Under the pieces are notes generated by a model, which saw only the letters and a list, made by a program, of their open reading frames with translations, was not told the origin of the DNA and searched no databases. Below are positions 26,141 to 36,258 of a stretch of DNA of 64,000 nt, piece after piece (the first letter of the stretch is position 1; every line of letters begins with the position of its first letter). The position numbers were made by a program, and so were the translations under genes. Source of the DNA: Acinetobacter sp. ANC 4470 (GTDB lineage Bacteria > Pseudomonadota > Gammaproteobacteria > Pseudomonadales > Moraxellaceae); assembly GCF_002135335.1 (NCBI RefSeq), contig NZ_NEGC01000005.1:186001-250000 (forward strand). The letters are read 5' to 3'.

Positions 26141-26707
26141 ATGGGGTTATTGATTTTTTTACTCTTGATCATCGCTGCGGTTGTCGCATGTGTCATGATT
26201 CGAAATAATATCGTTCGCCATCACAATGCGTCTATTCGAGCTTGGTCAGATGTTGCCACTTATGAACGTCAAAAAATTAAAATTTTAGATGCTCTACAAC
26301 CATTGGTGGAACAATATTCAAACTTTGAAAAAGGGACTTTAGAAAAAGTCACCGAACTGCGTCAAAATATTTTAAATTTAAATGTGAACAATACTGATGT
26401 TTCGCAATTACAACGCATTGAAAGCTTAAATAAAGAACTGATGCATAGTTTAAATGTCGTAGTTGAAAACTATCCTGAACTTAAAGCCAATGAAATTTAT
26501 CTTAAAATGATGAATGAAATTGAAGAACAAAATGAAAATGTCGGTGCTGCCATTACCATCTTTAACCGTAATGTAGAATTATTTAACAACCACATTCAAA
26601 TTTTCCCGAATAACATTGTCAATACCATGACTCTTGGTAAAAAAGCCGTTCGTCCCTTTCGAGACCAAGCAGCCACTCAAAATTTTGACTACCGACCGAA
26701 TTTTTAA
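26141..26707 (+). CDS. lemA: LemA family protein
   Basis: A 188-aa protein with a single N-terminal membrane helix (LLIFLLLIIAAVVACVMI), then a helical bundle. The family motif is recognisable around residues 24-45 (RNNIVRHHNASIRAWSDV), followed by heptad-rich helices through residues 55-130 and an ending NNIVNTM...KKAVRPF. The ribosome binding site is GGGGA. LemA proteins are membrane-attached helical proteins of unclear function, often encoded with DUF3137 or TPM-domain partners, as here. An imperfect hairpin (GCATCCTTT / AAAGATGC, about 26723-26747) after the stop may end the transcript. Confidence 0.85.
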   Translation: MGLLIFLLLIIAAVVACVMIRNNIVRHHNASIRAWSDVATYERQKIKILDALQPLVEQYSNFEKGTLEKVTELRQNILNLNVNNTDVSQLQRIESLNKELMHSLNVVVENYPELKANEIYLKMMNEIEEQNENVGAAITIFNRNVELFNNHIQIFPNNIVNTMTLGKKAVRPFRDQAATQNFDYRPNF

Positions 26708-28182
<1,475 letters not shown>

Positions 28183-28284
28183 TCTTTCAGCATTTGCGCT
28201 GAAGAAAAAGACAAGGTAAATTGCAGAACAAGTTAATTTATTATCATATTGTTGATATACAGTTTTTTATTTTAGGAAAATGAA

Positions 28285-28614
28285 ATGAGCCTTTTTATTT
28301 CTACTGCTCACGCAGCGGGTGAAGCTGCAAGCCAACCAAGTTTGGTCACTAACCTTTTGATGATTGCGGTATTTGTCGCAATTTTCTATTTCCTCATTTG
28401 GCGTCCTCAAGCAAAACGCGCTAAAGAACACCGCACTTTAGTTGAAAGCCTTGGTGTGGGTAGTGAAATTGTTTTTGCTGGCGGTCTGATGGGCAAAATC
28501 CTGAAAATTGAAGGTGATTTTGTCGTGGTTGAATTAAGCCGTGGTGTAGAAATAAAAGTTCAACGCGCAAGTGTGATTTCAGTTCTTCCTGAAGGCACAT
28601 TAAATAATCTCTAA
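28285..28614 (+). CDS. yajC: preprotein translocase accessory subunit YajC
   Basis: A 109-aa single-pass membrane protein. A short N-terminal segment with AHAAGEAA precedes the helix NLLMIAVFVAIFYFLIWRPQ. The cytoplasmic domain carries KRAKEHRTLVESLGVGSEIVFAGGLMGKI and ends in hydrophobic EIKVQRASVISVLP, all standard for YajC. It associates with SecDF and YidC during membrane protein insertion. Ribosome binding site AGGA before the ATG. It lies 102 bp after tgt. A terminator-like hairpin separates it from secD. Confidence 0.96.
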   Translation: MSLFISTAHAAGEAASQPSLVTNLLMIAVFVAIFYFLIWRPQAKRAKEHRTLVESLGVGSEIVFAGGLMGKILKIEGDFVVVELSRGVEIKVQRASVISVLPEGTLNNL

Positions 28615-28622
28615 TCAAAAAT

Positions 28623-28646
28623 AGTCGTGCCCTAGCACGACTTTTT
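28623..28646 (+). terminator. terminator-like hairpin between yajC and secD
   Basis: AGTCGTGC-CCTA-GCACGACT followed by T5. The perfect 8-bp stem lies between two genes that normally share a transcript. It could attenuate SecD/SecF relative to YajC or mark a transcript end with a separate secD promoter. Confidence 0.65.
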
Positions 28647-28665
28647 CATTTTAAGAAGAAAATAA

Positions 28666-30567
28666 ATGCGTTACCCAGCATGGAAATATCTGCTGATCAT
28701 TGTTGTTCTGGTGATTAGTACATTATATGCCCTGCCTAGTTTGTATCCAGATGAACCTGCTGTTCAAATTTCGGGTGCCAAAGCTGGTACTCAAATTGAT
28801 CAAAGCATCGTACAAAAAGCAGAGCAATTATTAGAAAGTGAAAAAATTCCAAGCCATGACAACAGCTTTAGTAATAATGCTGCCCTTTTACGTCTCGGTT
28901 CTTCTGAAGCGCAATTAAAAGCCAAAGAAGTATTACATCGTGGTCTTGGTGAAAATTACGTTGTTGCTTTAAACCTTGCGCCAACCACGCCAGAATGGCT
29001 CCAAAAAATTGGTGCAAAACCAATGAAATTGGGTCTAGATTTACGTGGTGGTGTTCACTTCCTACTAGAAGTGGATATGGATAAAGCCATCAGTCAGCGT
29101 ATGGAAACATCCGCAACGGACTTACGTCGTCAACTTCGTGATAACAAACTGAAATTCAATAGTCTTGCTTTGAATAACAATACTATTACGATGCAGTTTG
29201 CCAATAACAGTGACCGTGATGCGGTGATGGATTTCTTACGTCGTAATGGCAATGAGTTCACTCAACAAGCCATTGCATCAGAGATGGGTTCAACTTTACG
29301 TTTGAACTATACCGATGTACGTAAGCAAGAAATTCAGTCTTATGCGGTGAATCAAAACTTAACCACGTTACGTAATCGTATTAATGAGTTAGGTGTAGCA
29401 GAAGCATTGGTGCAAACCCAAGGTAGCAACCGTATTGTGGTTGAATTACCAGGTGTTCAAGATACCGCTGAAGCAAAACGTGTTTTAGGTCGGACTGCAA
29501 ATCTTGAATTCCGTTTAGTCTCTGATTTGAATGACCAGTACATTGACCCTTATACAGGTAAGTCAAATGGTCAAGCATTGCCACCAGGCACTGAACTATT
29601 TGCTTATGAATCGCTTGATAGCGGTCGCCAATTACTGTTAAACCGTAACCGTATTTTAACGGGTGAACGTGTACAAAACGCATCGAGTGGCTTTAGCCAA
29701 GATACTGGTGGTGCTGAAGTAAATATTACTTTAGACAGTGCTGGTGGTAAGTTGATGGCAGATGCCACACGTAGTGCGGTGGGTAAACGCATGGCGGTAT
29801 TGTTCATCGAGAACAAACAAAGAATTAGCTATGTCCCCGATCCAGCTACCGGTGCACAAACTGAAGTCCGTACGCCTTATACAGAATCTGTGGTGATTAA
29901 TGCAGCCACTATTCAAGCTGTATTGGGTTCACAATTCCGTATTACTGGTCTAGATTCACCACAAGAAGCTGCGGAACTTGCATTAATGCTTCGTGCTGGG
30001 GCACTTGCTGCACCGATGTACTTCGTTGAAGAGCGTGTAGTTGGGCCAAGCCTTGGTCAGGAAAATATTGATAAAGGCGTACTCTCTACTCAAATCGGCT
30101 TCTTACTGGTTGCACTTTGGATGGTCGCATTTTTCCGATTATTCGGTTTAATTGCGAACTTTGCCCTTGTGGTTAACCTTGCCATGATTCTAACTATAAT
30201 GTCGTGGCTTGGTGCTTCCCTCACTCTGCCAGGTATTGCAGGTATCGTGATTGGTATTGGTATGGCAGTCGATGCCAACGTCCTGATCTGTGAGCGAATA
30301 CGAGAAGAAATGAAATGGGGAGCATCGCCCAAACAGGCGATTGTTGCCGGTTATGAGCGAGCCTATAACACCATTTTCGACTCAAACTTAACCACATTCC
30401 TCGTTGCGTTCATTCTATTTGCCATTGGTACGGGGCCGATCAAAGGTTTTGCCGTAACACTAATGATTGGTATTGTTTGCTCAATGTTTACTGCAATTAC
30501 AGTAACACGTGCAATTGTACAGCTCATTTATGGCAAAAAACGTAACTTGAAAAAGTTGAGCATATAA
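28666..30567 (+). CDS. secD: protein translocase subunit SecD
   Basis: A 633-aa RND-related membrane protein. It has TM1 near residues 7-23, a large periplasmic region with the LGLDLRGGVHFLLEVDMD D1 motif (around residue 125), VVELPGVQDTAEAKRVLG, and the P1 head. Then come five membrane helices with RAGALAAPMYFVEERVVGPSLGQENIDKG leading in and GIGMAVDANVLICERIREE (D5 motif, with the proton-relay Asp region) around residue 535. With SecF it uses proton motive force to pull preproteins out of the Sec channel on the periplasmic side. It precedes secF by 8 bp. Confidence 0.98.
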   Translation: MRYPAWKYLLIIVVLVISTLYALPSLYPDEPAVQISGAKAGTQIDQSIVQKAEQLLESEKIPSHDNSFSNNAALLRLGSSEAQLKAKEVLHRGLGENYVVALNLAPTTPEWLQKIGAKPMKLGLDLRGGVHFLLEVDMDKAISQRMETSATDLRRQLRDNKLKFNSLALNNNTITMQFANNSDRDAVMDFLRRNGNEFTQQAIASEMGSTLRLNYTDVRKQEIQSYAVNQNLTTLRNRINELGVAEALVQTQGSNRIVVELPGVQDTAEAKRVLGRTANLEFRLVSDLNDQYIDPYTGKSNGQALPPGTELFAYESLDSGRQLLLNRNRILTGERVQNASSGFSQDTGGAEVNITLDSAGGKLMADATRSAVGKRMAVLFIENKQRISYVPDPATGAQTEVRTPYTESVVINAATIQAVLGSQFRITGLDSPQEAAELALMLRAGALAAPMYFVEERVVGPSLGQENIDKGVLSTQIGFLLVALWMVAFFRLFGLIANFALVVNLAMILTIMSWLGASLTLPGIAGIVIGIGMAVDANVLICERIREEMKWGASPKQAIVAGYERAYNTIFDSNLTTFLVAFILFAIGTGPIKGFAVTLMIGIVCSMFTAITVTRAIVQLIYGKKRNLKKLSI

Positions 30568-30575
30568 GGAGATCG

Positions 30576-31550
30576 ATGATGACTGACATGACTCAACCTG
30601 ATTCAAAAAAATACGGTCGCCCAGATGATGAACGGGTTATTCCGTTTATGAAAATTGCGCTGCCAGCTGCAATTATTTCCATCATTCTGACCATTGGCGG
30701 TATTTTCTTTATTGCTACCAAAGGTCTGAACTTGGGGCTGGATTTTACTGGTGGTGTTTCTGCCGAGTTAAATTATGCACAGCCTGCTAACCAAACCGAA
30801 GTGGTTAAAGCGTTAGACCAAGCAGGCTTTCATGATGCTGTGGTACAAACACTCGGTAGTAATAAAGACCTGATTGTACGTATGCCCGTTCAAGACATTG
30901 AAGTTGAAGATCTAACGAACGCGATTACCAAAGCTGCCCAATTACCGAACAATCCTGCTGAAGTACATAAAGTGGATTCTGTCGGTGGTCAGGTCGGTAA
31001 TGAGTTATATCTCCGCTCAGCGGGTGCTGTTGCACTTGCACTCATTCTGATGCTGATTTACGTTACTATCCGTTTTGAGTTCAAACTCGCGATGGGTGCT
31101 GTACTTTCCCTATTCCACGATATCATTGTCACCGTCGGTATTTTTGCAATGATGCAATGGCCGTTTGACTTAACCGTTCTTGCAGCTGTTCTCGCATTAA
31201 TCGGCTTTTCGTTAAACGATAATATTGTGGTATCGGATCGTATTCGTGAAAATTTCCGTAAAATTCGCGGGGCGACTCCTTTGGAAATCGTCAATATTGC
31301 ATTGACTGAAACCTTACGCCGTACCATCCATACCTCGATGACACTGTTACTTGTTGTACTTGCCATGTTGTTTATGGGTGGTGATGGTCTGAAATGGTTC
31401 TCTGTGACCATGTGTATTGGTATTTTTGTCGGAACATATTCTTCAATTTATATTGGTACTGCATTCGCTTTATGGCGTGGTCTGAACCGTCAAGATTTCA
31501 TTGTTCAGGTTAAACCTGAATTTGATGAAGAAGAAGAAATTCCTCGATAA
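30576..31550 (+). CDS. secF: protein translocase subunit SecF
   Basis: A 324-aa partner of SecD. TM1 lies near residues 27-48 and is followed by the GLNLGLDFTGGVSAEL motif around residue 55. A small periplasmic domain follows, then five helices with VLALIGFSLNDNIVVSDRIRENFRK (the SecF signature with catalytic Asp/Arg) around residue 210, and TLLLVVLAMLFMGGDGLKWFS. An AAGGAG ribosome binding site precedes two adjacent ATGs (30576, 30579). The Sec genes end at a strong terminator. The tail EFDEEEEIPR is acidic. Confidence 0.98.
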   Translation: MMTDMTQPDSKKYGRPDDERVIPFMKIALPAAIISIILTIGGIFFIATKGLNLGLDFTGGVSAELNYAQPANQTEVVKALDQAGFHDAVVQTLGSNKDLIVRMPVQDIEVEDLTNAITKAAQLPNNPAEVHKVDSVGGQVGNELYLRSAGAVALALILMLIYVTIRFEFKLAMGAVLSLFHDIIVTVGIFAMMQWPFDLTVLAAVLALIGFSLNDNIVVSDRIRENFRKIRGATPLEIVNIALTETLRRTIHTSMTLLLVVLAMLFMGGDGLKWFSVTMCIGIFVGTYSSIYIGTAFALWRGLNRQDFIVQVKPEFDEEEEIPR

Positions 31551-31567
31551 TTTCTTTGCTTTGAGCT

Positions 31568-31596
31568 AAAAAGCCCATCACGTGATGGGCTTTTTT
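31568..31596 (+). terminator. intrinsic terminator after secF
   Basis: GCCCATCA-CG-TGATGGGC with A run before and T6 after, 17 bp past the secF stop. Confidence 0.88.
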
Positions 31597-31659
31597 ATTA
31601 CATAAATGATTGCATATCAATGCTCATTCAACTTTATAGCTTATTAATGAATCAAAGGC

Positions 31660-32094
31660 TTAGAACTTAACCAGATCGCCTTTTAAAGCCACACCTGCCA
31701 CAGCCGTGCCTTTAAAGCACTGATAGGTAATCGTACTTTTACTTTCATTCGCTTTGAAGTAACTGACAATATTGGTGACCGCATTTGCACCTTGCACTTT
31801 TGCCGTATTTTGCAACTGAATCAGTGCTGAACGTAAAACGTGATCACACGCAGTTTCTGCCGACTTAGCAAAACCATTGGTTTTTTTATTGGTCACCGCA
31901 TCTTTTTGCAAAACTTGACCGCCAGAATTGGTGCCTGCTAAATAAAATTTGACCGAACCATCCAAAGTCCCATCGGCAACGGCACGCTCAACAGCACTTT
32001 TAAAATCCAAATTATGTGCAGTATCCGCAGCCTGTGCAGAAACCAACCCACCCAAAGACAATACGGCAGTCAGTACTATTTTTTTCATGAACAT
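31660..32094 (-). CDS. small periplasmic protein at the end of the aryl polyene operon
   Basis: A 144-aa protein with a signal peptide (MKKIVLTAVLSLGGLVSAQA, preceded by MF). The mature domain is about 122 residues, with two cysteines (ACDHVL around residue 96 and TYQCFKG around residue 130) and the block ALIQLQNTAKVQGANAVTNIVSY. This pattern recalls small YbjQ/RcsF-like or DUF4156-like envelope proteins. Relatives are sometimes mislabelled excinuclease subunit. It starts 21 bp after the stop of the last ketosynthase gene, with a good AGAGGG ribosome binding site, so it is likely the last gene of that operon. A disulfide-stabilised periplasmic role is inference. Its function in pigment export or assembly is unknown. 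Confidence 0.65.
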   Translation of the reverse strand: MFMKKIVLTAVLSLGGLVSAQAADTAHNLDFKSAVERAVADGTLDGSVKFYLAGTNSGGQVLQKDAVTNKKTNGFAKSAETACDHVLRSALIQLQNTAKVQGANAVTNIVSYFKANESKSTITYQCFKGTAVAGVALKGDLVKF

Positions 32095-32115
32095 GAGTTT
32101 ACCCTCTCGTTATTG

Positions 32116-33336
32116 TTAAACCCGTTTAAAAATCAGGGAGGTATTAATTCCTCCAAAAGCAAAATTATTGCTCATAATCATATTGGCATTCATCTTTCTA
32201 GATTGCTTGACGATGTAATCTAAATCGCCGCATAAAGCATCTATTTCTTCTAAATTTAAGGTGGCAATAAACTGGCTACGCAGCATCATTTCAATGCTCA
32301 GCCAAGCTTCGATCGCACCACAAGCCCCTAAAGTATGTCCAAAATAACTTTTGAGTGAGCTAATCGGTTTCTTGCCCAAAACGCTTGCCGTTGCCTGACT
32401 TTCGGCAATATCCCCTTGATCGGTGGATGTGCCATGTGCATTGACATAATCCACTTGATCCGCTGTAATTTGGGCATCAGACAATGCCAATTCCATACAG
32501 CGCCCCATCATTTCCGAATCTGGGCGGGTGACATGCTGACCATCACTATTGCTGCCATAACCAATGACTTCTGCATAAATCTTGGCACCCCGTGCTTTGG
32601 CATGTTCATATTCTTCTAGAATCAAACAACCCGCCCCTTCGCCAATCACTAAACCATCACGTTTCGCATCGAATGGACGTGGTGTCTTTTCTGGGTGATC
32701 ATTTTGACTGCTAGTTGCCAACAAAACATCAAACACAGCTGAACCTGCTGCACTCAGCTCTTCTGCACCACCTGCCAACATCACAGTTTGCTTGCCATAT
32801 TTAATTGCTTCATAGGCCTGACCAAGCGCCATTGAACCTGAAGTACAGGCACTAGACGTCGGCAAAGTTAAACCTTTTAAGCCAAAATACACGGTCATAT
32901 TCACAGCGCTGGTATGTGACATCATACGAATATAGGTGGTGGCATTAAGTTTGTTCATATTGTTATCGTGCAACATGCTGCCAAACTCACGAATGGCATC
33001 GACACTTCCTGCTGATGAGCCGAATGCCACACCTGTTTGCCCACTGCTCAATATCGGATCATTTAACAGTGCCGCATCTTCTAATGCTTTTTCAGCACAG
33101 ACCGTCGACATTAAAGCCACACGTCCCATACCACGCGTCACTTTACGATTAAAATGTTTGGGAACAGTATAAGACGCTACAGGTCCTGCCAATTTACTGC
33201 GTAAATCGGTGAACCGCTCCCATTCTGGCATGTAGCGAATACCGCTATTGCCCTGTTCAAACTGAGCAAAAATTTGATCCGCAGTTTCACCTAACGAAGT
33301 AATCCCTGCCATGCCTGTGACGACAACACGTTTCAT
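32116..33336 (-). CDS. apeR: beta-ketoacyl-ACP synthase of aryl polyene cluster (ApeR-type)
   Basis: A thiolase-fold condensing enzyme of 406 aa. Start set at ATG 33336, which overlaps the previous stop (TGATG). The extra TTG codon just upstream is not needed. The active-site Cys is in PTSSACTSGSMALG (around residue 168), the two His in VNAHGTSTDQGD and SYFGHTLGACGAIE, and the Lys in SSLKSYFGH. It is the last ketosynthase in the order KS-DH-KR-KS that ends APE clusters, matching ApeR. APE condensing enzymes extend an aryl starter on ACP with malonyl units. A dedicated role in initial elongation is known for relatives but inferred here. Confidence 0.88.
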   Translation of the reverse strand: MKRVVVTGMAGITSLGETADQIFAQFEQGNSGIRYMPEWERFTDLRSKLAGPVASYTVPKHFNRKVTRGMGRVALMSTVCAEKALEDAALLNDPILSSGQTGVAFGSSAGSVDAIREFGSMLHDNNMNKLNATTYIRMMSHTSAVNMTVYFGLKGLTLPTSSACTSGSMALGQAYEAIKYGKQTVMLAGGAEELSAAGSAVFDVLLATSSQNDHPEKTPRPFDAKRDGLVIGEGAGCLILEEYEHAKARGAKIYAEVIGYGSNSDGQHVTRPDSEMMGRCMELALSDAQITADQVDYVNAHGTSTDQGDIAESQATASVLGKKPISSLKSYFGHTLGACGAIEAWLSIEMMLRSQFIATLNLEEIDALCGDLDYIVKQSRKMNANMIMSNNFAFGGINTSLIFKRV

Positions 33337-34061
33337 CAAATCAAACCTCCATTGACCGAAATCACCTGACGGGTGATGTAACTGGCATCATCACTGCATA
33401 AAAATTTCACCACTTTAGCAACTTCATCTACATGACCCATCCGTTGCATGGGAATCATTTTCAATGCATGTTCTTTAACTTCTTCGCTGACCATTTCAGT
33501 TTCGATTAAACCGGGTGCGACACAATTCACGGTAATTTTTCGCTTCGCCAACTCGAGTGCTAAAGCTTTGGTCGCGCCAATTAAACCGGCTTTTGCCGCA
33601 CTGTAATTAACCTGACCACGATTCCCCATCAAACCAGATACAGAAGATAAGGTGACAATGCGCCCACCTTTTTTCAAACGAATCATTGGCATCACCAACG
33701 GTTTTAACACATTGTAAAAACCATCCAGTGAAGTCGAAATCACCTCATCCCAATCACTATCGGTTAAGGCTGGAAATGCTGCATCACGGGTCAGTCCTGC
33801 ATTAAGTACCACCCCATAAAATGCACCATGTTCTGCAACATCTTGCTCAAGCAATTGCATGACTTTTTCACGATCATTCACATCAAACATTAAGACATGA
33901 CTTTCCTGTCCTAAAGCCTGAATCTGTTGTGCCACTTGCTCTGCTTCTTGTTGTCTTGAACGAGCATGTACGGTGACATCAAAACCTGACTGCGCCAATT
34001 GCAAGGCAATGGCTTGACCAATGCCACGGCTTGAGCCGGTGACTAAAATTCTTCTATTCAC
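33336..34061 (-). CDS. apeQ: 3-ketoacyl-ACP reductase (ApeQ-type)
   Basis: A short-chain dehydrogenase of 241 aa, FabG-like. It has the NADPH motif VTGSSRGIGQAIA at residues 6-18, NAGLTRD around residue 88, the catalytic Ser in TLSSVSGLMG and Tyr-x3-Lys in VNYSAAKAGLIGA (about 150-156), and VNCVAPGLIETEM. It reduces the beta-keto group after each condensation of polyene growth. The start codon is GTG at 34061, sharing GTGA with the stop of the dehydratase gene upstream. The stop overlaps the next ATG, so translation is coupled on both sides. Length and context equal ApeQ of described APE clusters. Confidence 0.9.
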   Translation of the reverse strand: MNRRILVTGSSRGIGQAIALQLAQSGFDVTVHARSRQQEAEQVAQQIQALGQESHVLMFDVNDREKVMQLLEQDVAEHGAFYGVVLNAGLTRDAAFPALTDSDWDEVISTSLDGFYNVLKPLVMPMIRLKKGGRIVTLSSVSGLMGNRGQVNYSAAKAGLIGATKALALELAKRKITVNCVAPGLIETEMVSEEVKEHALKMIPMQRMGHVDEVAKVVKFLCSDDASYITRQVISVNGGLI

Positions 34062-34495
34062 ACTATATTCCTAATATTTTCTTTCACTTCTGCGGGTTCA
34101 AATACACTCAACATGGCACAAATACGATGTTCTCGGTACTCAATTTCACAGTTAAACTGTCCCAAACCCTCATGCAAATAGCTTTGTTCTGCTTTAATAC
34201 GCACGGTTTCACCCAAGGCAAAATAAGGCACTGGCAACTGCATTTTACGCGTGCCCAATAAAAACCCAATTTTTGGCGGCAGACCTAACACTTGCCCTTT
34301 ATGCCCTGCATAAGCACTAATGGTCTGCGCCATCAGTTCAATACTGCTCCACGTTGGTAAACCCTGTGCATCACAAAACATTAAATCGGGTTGAATCAAT
34401 AATTCCGCAATCGCAAAATTTTTATTCGCTTCAATTAAATGATCAACAAAAACCATCGGTTTTTCATGTGGAATAAACTGTACGGCATCCATCAT
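34058..34495 (-). CDS. apeP: hotdog-fold 3-hydroxyacyl-ACP dehydratase (ApeP-type)
   Basis: A 145-aa FabA/FabZ-like hotdog protein. Features: an early FIPHEKPMVFVDHLIE strand, the family's helix WSSIELMAQTISAYAGHKG around residue 55 (Glu and Gln of the ExMAQ motif), and GFLLGTRKMQLPV afterwards. In the type II PKS of aryl polyenes, ApeP pairs with a second dehydratase (ApeI) to remove water and form the conjugated double bonds. Here the ApeI-like partner is found as the C-terminal domain of the acyl ligase gene. It overlaps the upstream KS by 4 bp (ATGA) and the downstream reductase by 4 bp. Confidence 0.85.
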   Translation of the reverse strand: MMDAVQFIPHEKPMVFVDHLIEANKNFAIAELLIQPDLMFCDAQGLPTWSSIELMAQTISAYAGHKGQVLGLPPKIGFLLGTRKMQLPVPYFALGETVRIKAEQSYLHEGLGQFNCEIEYREHRICAMLSVFEPAEVKENIRNIV

Positions 34496-35694
34496 TTCAG
34501 CTGCGTTCCAAAAATCAAACTGATATTACTTCCACCAAAAGCGAAAGAATTACTCATCACATAGTCTATTGGCTGTAGCAGTTGTGCATTCAGCACATAG
34601 TTCTGTTCATCCAATTCTGTATCAATACGACCCAATTGATGCAGGGGCAGCCACGACTGATCAGCTAAAACTTGCTGACAAATCACCGCTTCAATTGCCC
34701 CAGCAGCGCCTAAACAATGCCCTGTTTTATGTTTGGTACTGCTGAGCGGTACAGCATGATGCTGAAATACCGTCTGAACGGCTTTAATTTCCATGGCATC
34801 ATTTTGCGGTGTCGCTGTGCCATGCATATTTAAGTACCCAATATCCTGTGTGGTCAGACCCGCCATATCTAAGGCTTTTTGCATGGCCTCAGCCGCGCCT
34901 TTTCCTTCGGGATGCGGTGCTGAAATATGCCATGCATCCATCGACTCACCTGCTGCCATTAACATCACGGATGCTGCTTCTTTAGACAATAAAAATAAAC
35001 CCGCAGCCTCACCAATATTAATGCCATCGCGTTGTGCCCCACAGGGCTGACAAAGAGCATGAGACAAACTTTCTAAGCTACTAAAACCATTCAGGGTTAG
35101 CTGACATAACGTATCCACCCCACCAACCAAAACGGCATCGGCTAAATTTGCATTAATCAATCGCTGTCCTGCTGCCATTGCTTTGGCACTGGAAGAACAG
35201 GCGGTAGAAATGGTATATGTAGGCCCTTCCCAGCCCAAATACTGTTGTAGAGCTTTAGCTAAGCTACCCATTTCCTGTTTACCATGCATGACTTCAATCT
35301 CGTGCTGATTAACAAAATATGGCTTGATGACTTTTTCATTATCGGCAATCCCAGAGGTCGATGTGCCCAAAATAATCGCTAAACGTTTCGACTCAAATTG
35401 CGCAGTATAGTCGCGTATTTCAGCTTCAATTGAACTTAAAGCTGTTAAAGCAAAACGTAAATTGCGTGAATCGACAGCTTGTAAAAAGTCAGGAATGCTT
35501 TCAATTAAAGGCTGTTGATAAGCACCAACCCAAACCTGTTTTTCGGGAATAAATCCTGATCTTAAACTCAAGCTATTTTGCGCTGTCGTCAACGCCTGTT
35601 TCATCTGTTCAGGCGTATGACCTAAGGCAGATAAACCCACACTAAACTGAATGCCTACCGCAGGATGTTGTGTACTGATTTGCTCACTCATCAT
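34492..35694 (-). CDS. apeO: beta-ketoacyl-ACP synthase of aryl polyene cluster (ApeO-type)
   Basis: A condensing enzyme of 400 aa with Cys in TISTACSSSAKAMAAG (around residue 168), His in LNMHGTATPQNDAME and KTGHCLGAAGAIEAV, and Lys in SSTKHKTGH, so it is catalytically complete. In APE systems ApeO is the KS that forms a heterodimer with the chain-length factor ApeC. A candidate for that partner opens the operon at 48353. The ribosome binding site GGAGGAGG (35695-35702) abuts the first ATG. The second ATG at 35691 is better spaced and may be the true start. It overlaps the dehydratase gene downstream. Confidence 0.88.
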   Translation of the reverse strand: MMSEQISTQHPAVGIQFSVGLSALGHTPEQMKQALTTAQNSLSLRSGFIPEKQVWVGAYQQPLIESIPDFLQAVDSRNLRFALTALSSIEAEIRDYTAQFESKRLAIILGTSTSGIADNEKVIKPYFVNQHEIEVMHGKQEMGSLAKALQQYLGWEGPTYTISTACSSSAKAMAAGQRLINANLADAVLVGGVDTLCQLTLNGFSSLESLSHALCQPCGAQRDGINIGEAAGLFLLSKEAASVMLMAAGESMDAWHISAPHPEGKGAAEAMQKALDMAGLTTQDIGYLNMHGTATPQNDAMEIKAVQTVFQHHAVPLSSTKHKTGHCLGAAGAIEAVICQQVLADQSWLPLHQLGRIDTELDEQNYVLNAQLLQPIDYVMSNSFAFGGSNISLIFGTQLK

Positions 35695-35703
35695 CCTCCT
35701 CCT

Positions 35704-36258
35704 TTATTCAGTTGTTTCTAAAGTATCATTCATGGCACTAATCACCATTTGATAAGGCACTTGCAGATTATCTAATTCAATCACAGCATCCTGATGCAGG
35801 ATATTTAAGACATGCTTTTGATTAATAAAAATAGACTGTGTCTGAGCCACATTTTTAATCTGAACATTTTGCGGCTGTAATTGGGCAAAATTTGGATAAG
35901 TGGCATATAAAATATCGCGCACCACAAACTCAAAGGGCAATAATTTCATTGGCTCAATTCGCTGTTCAATATGTACTTTTCGACCATCAAAACTGAGCTT
36001 AAATAACTGCTGCCCGGTTAGAGATAAAGCCAGCATGTCCAGTTTTTGCCCTTGTTGCTGCTGATACAACAAAAAGCTAAAACTATGCTTATTCCATTGT
36101 ACTTCGAGCTGATCCTGACGCTGATAATCTTGTGCAGTCCATGTTGTAGTCGCCAAACCCTGTGCTTTGGGCAGCAGAGATTGGCAACCGCTACAGCACA
36201 GTAGCGCAGCAAGTAACAACCCCGCCCATTGCCATTTCGGTTGCATATTAAGCACCAT
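35704..36258 (-). CDS. lipoprotein of aryl polyene cluster (DUF3261-like)
   Basis: A 184-aa predicted outer membrane lipoprotein. The signal peptide ends in the lipobox ALLCCSGC, with Cys around residue 25 as lipidated residue. The mature part has beta-rich stretches (SFSFLLYQQQQGQKLDMLALSLTGQQLFKLSFDG) similar to the LolB/DUF3261 type found in APE clusters at this position, usually called ApeN. With the LolA-like and MMPL proteins encoded just upstream, it probably forms the path that moves the lipid-linked aryl polyene to the outer membrane (inference). An in-frame alternative ATG exists at 36246. The start overlaps the preceding oxidoreductase stop. Confidence 0.75.
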   Translation of the reverse strand: MVLNMQPKWQWAGLLLAALLCCSGCQSLLPKAQGLATTTWTAQDYQRQDQLEVQWNKHSFSFLLYQQQQGQKLDMLALSLTGQQLFKLSFDGRKVHIEQRIEPMKLLPFEFVVRDILYATYPNFAQLQPQNVQIKNVAQTQSIFINQKHVLNILHQDAVIELDNLQVPYQMVISAMNDTLETTE

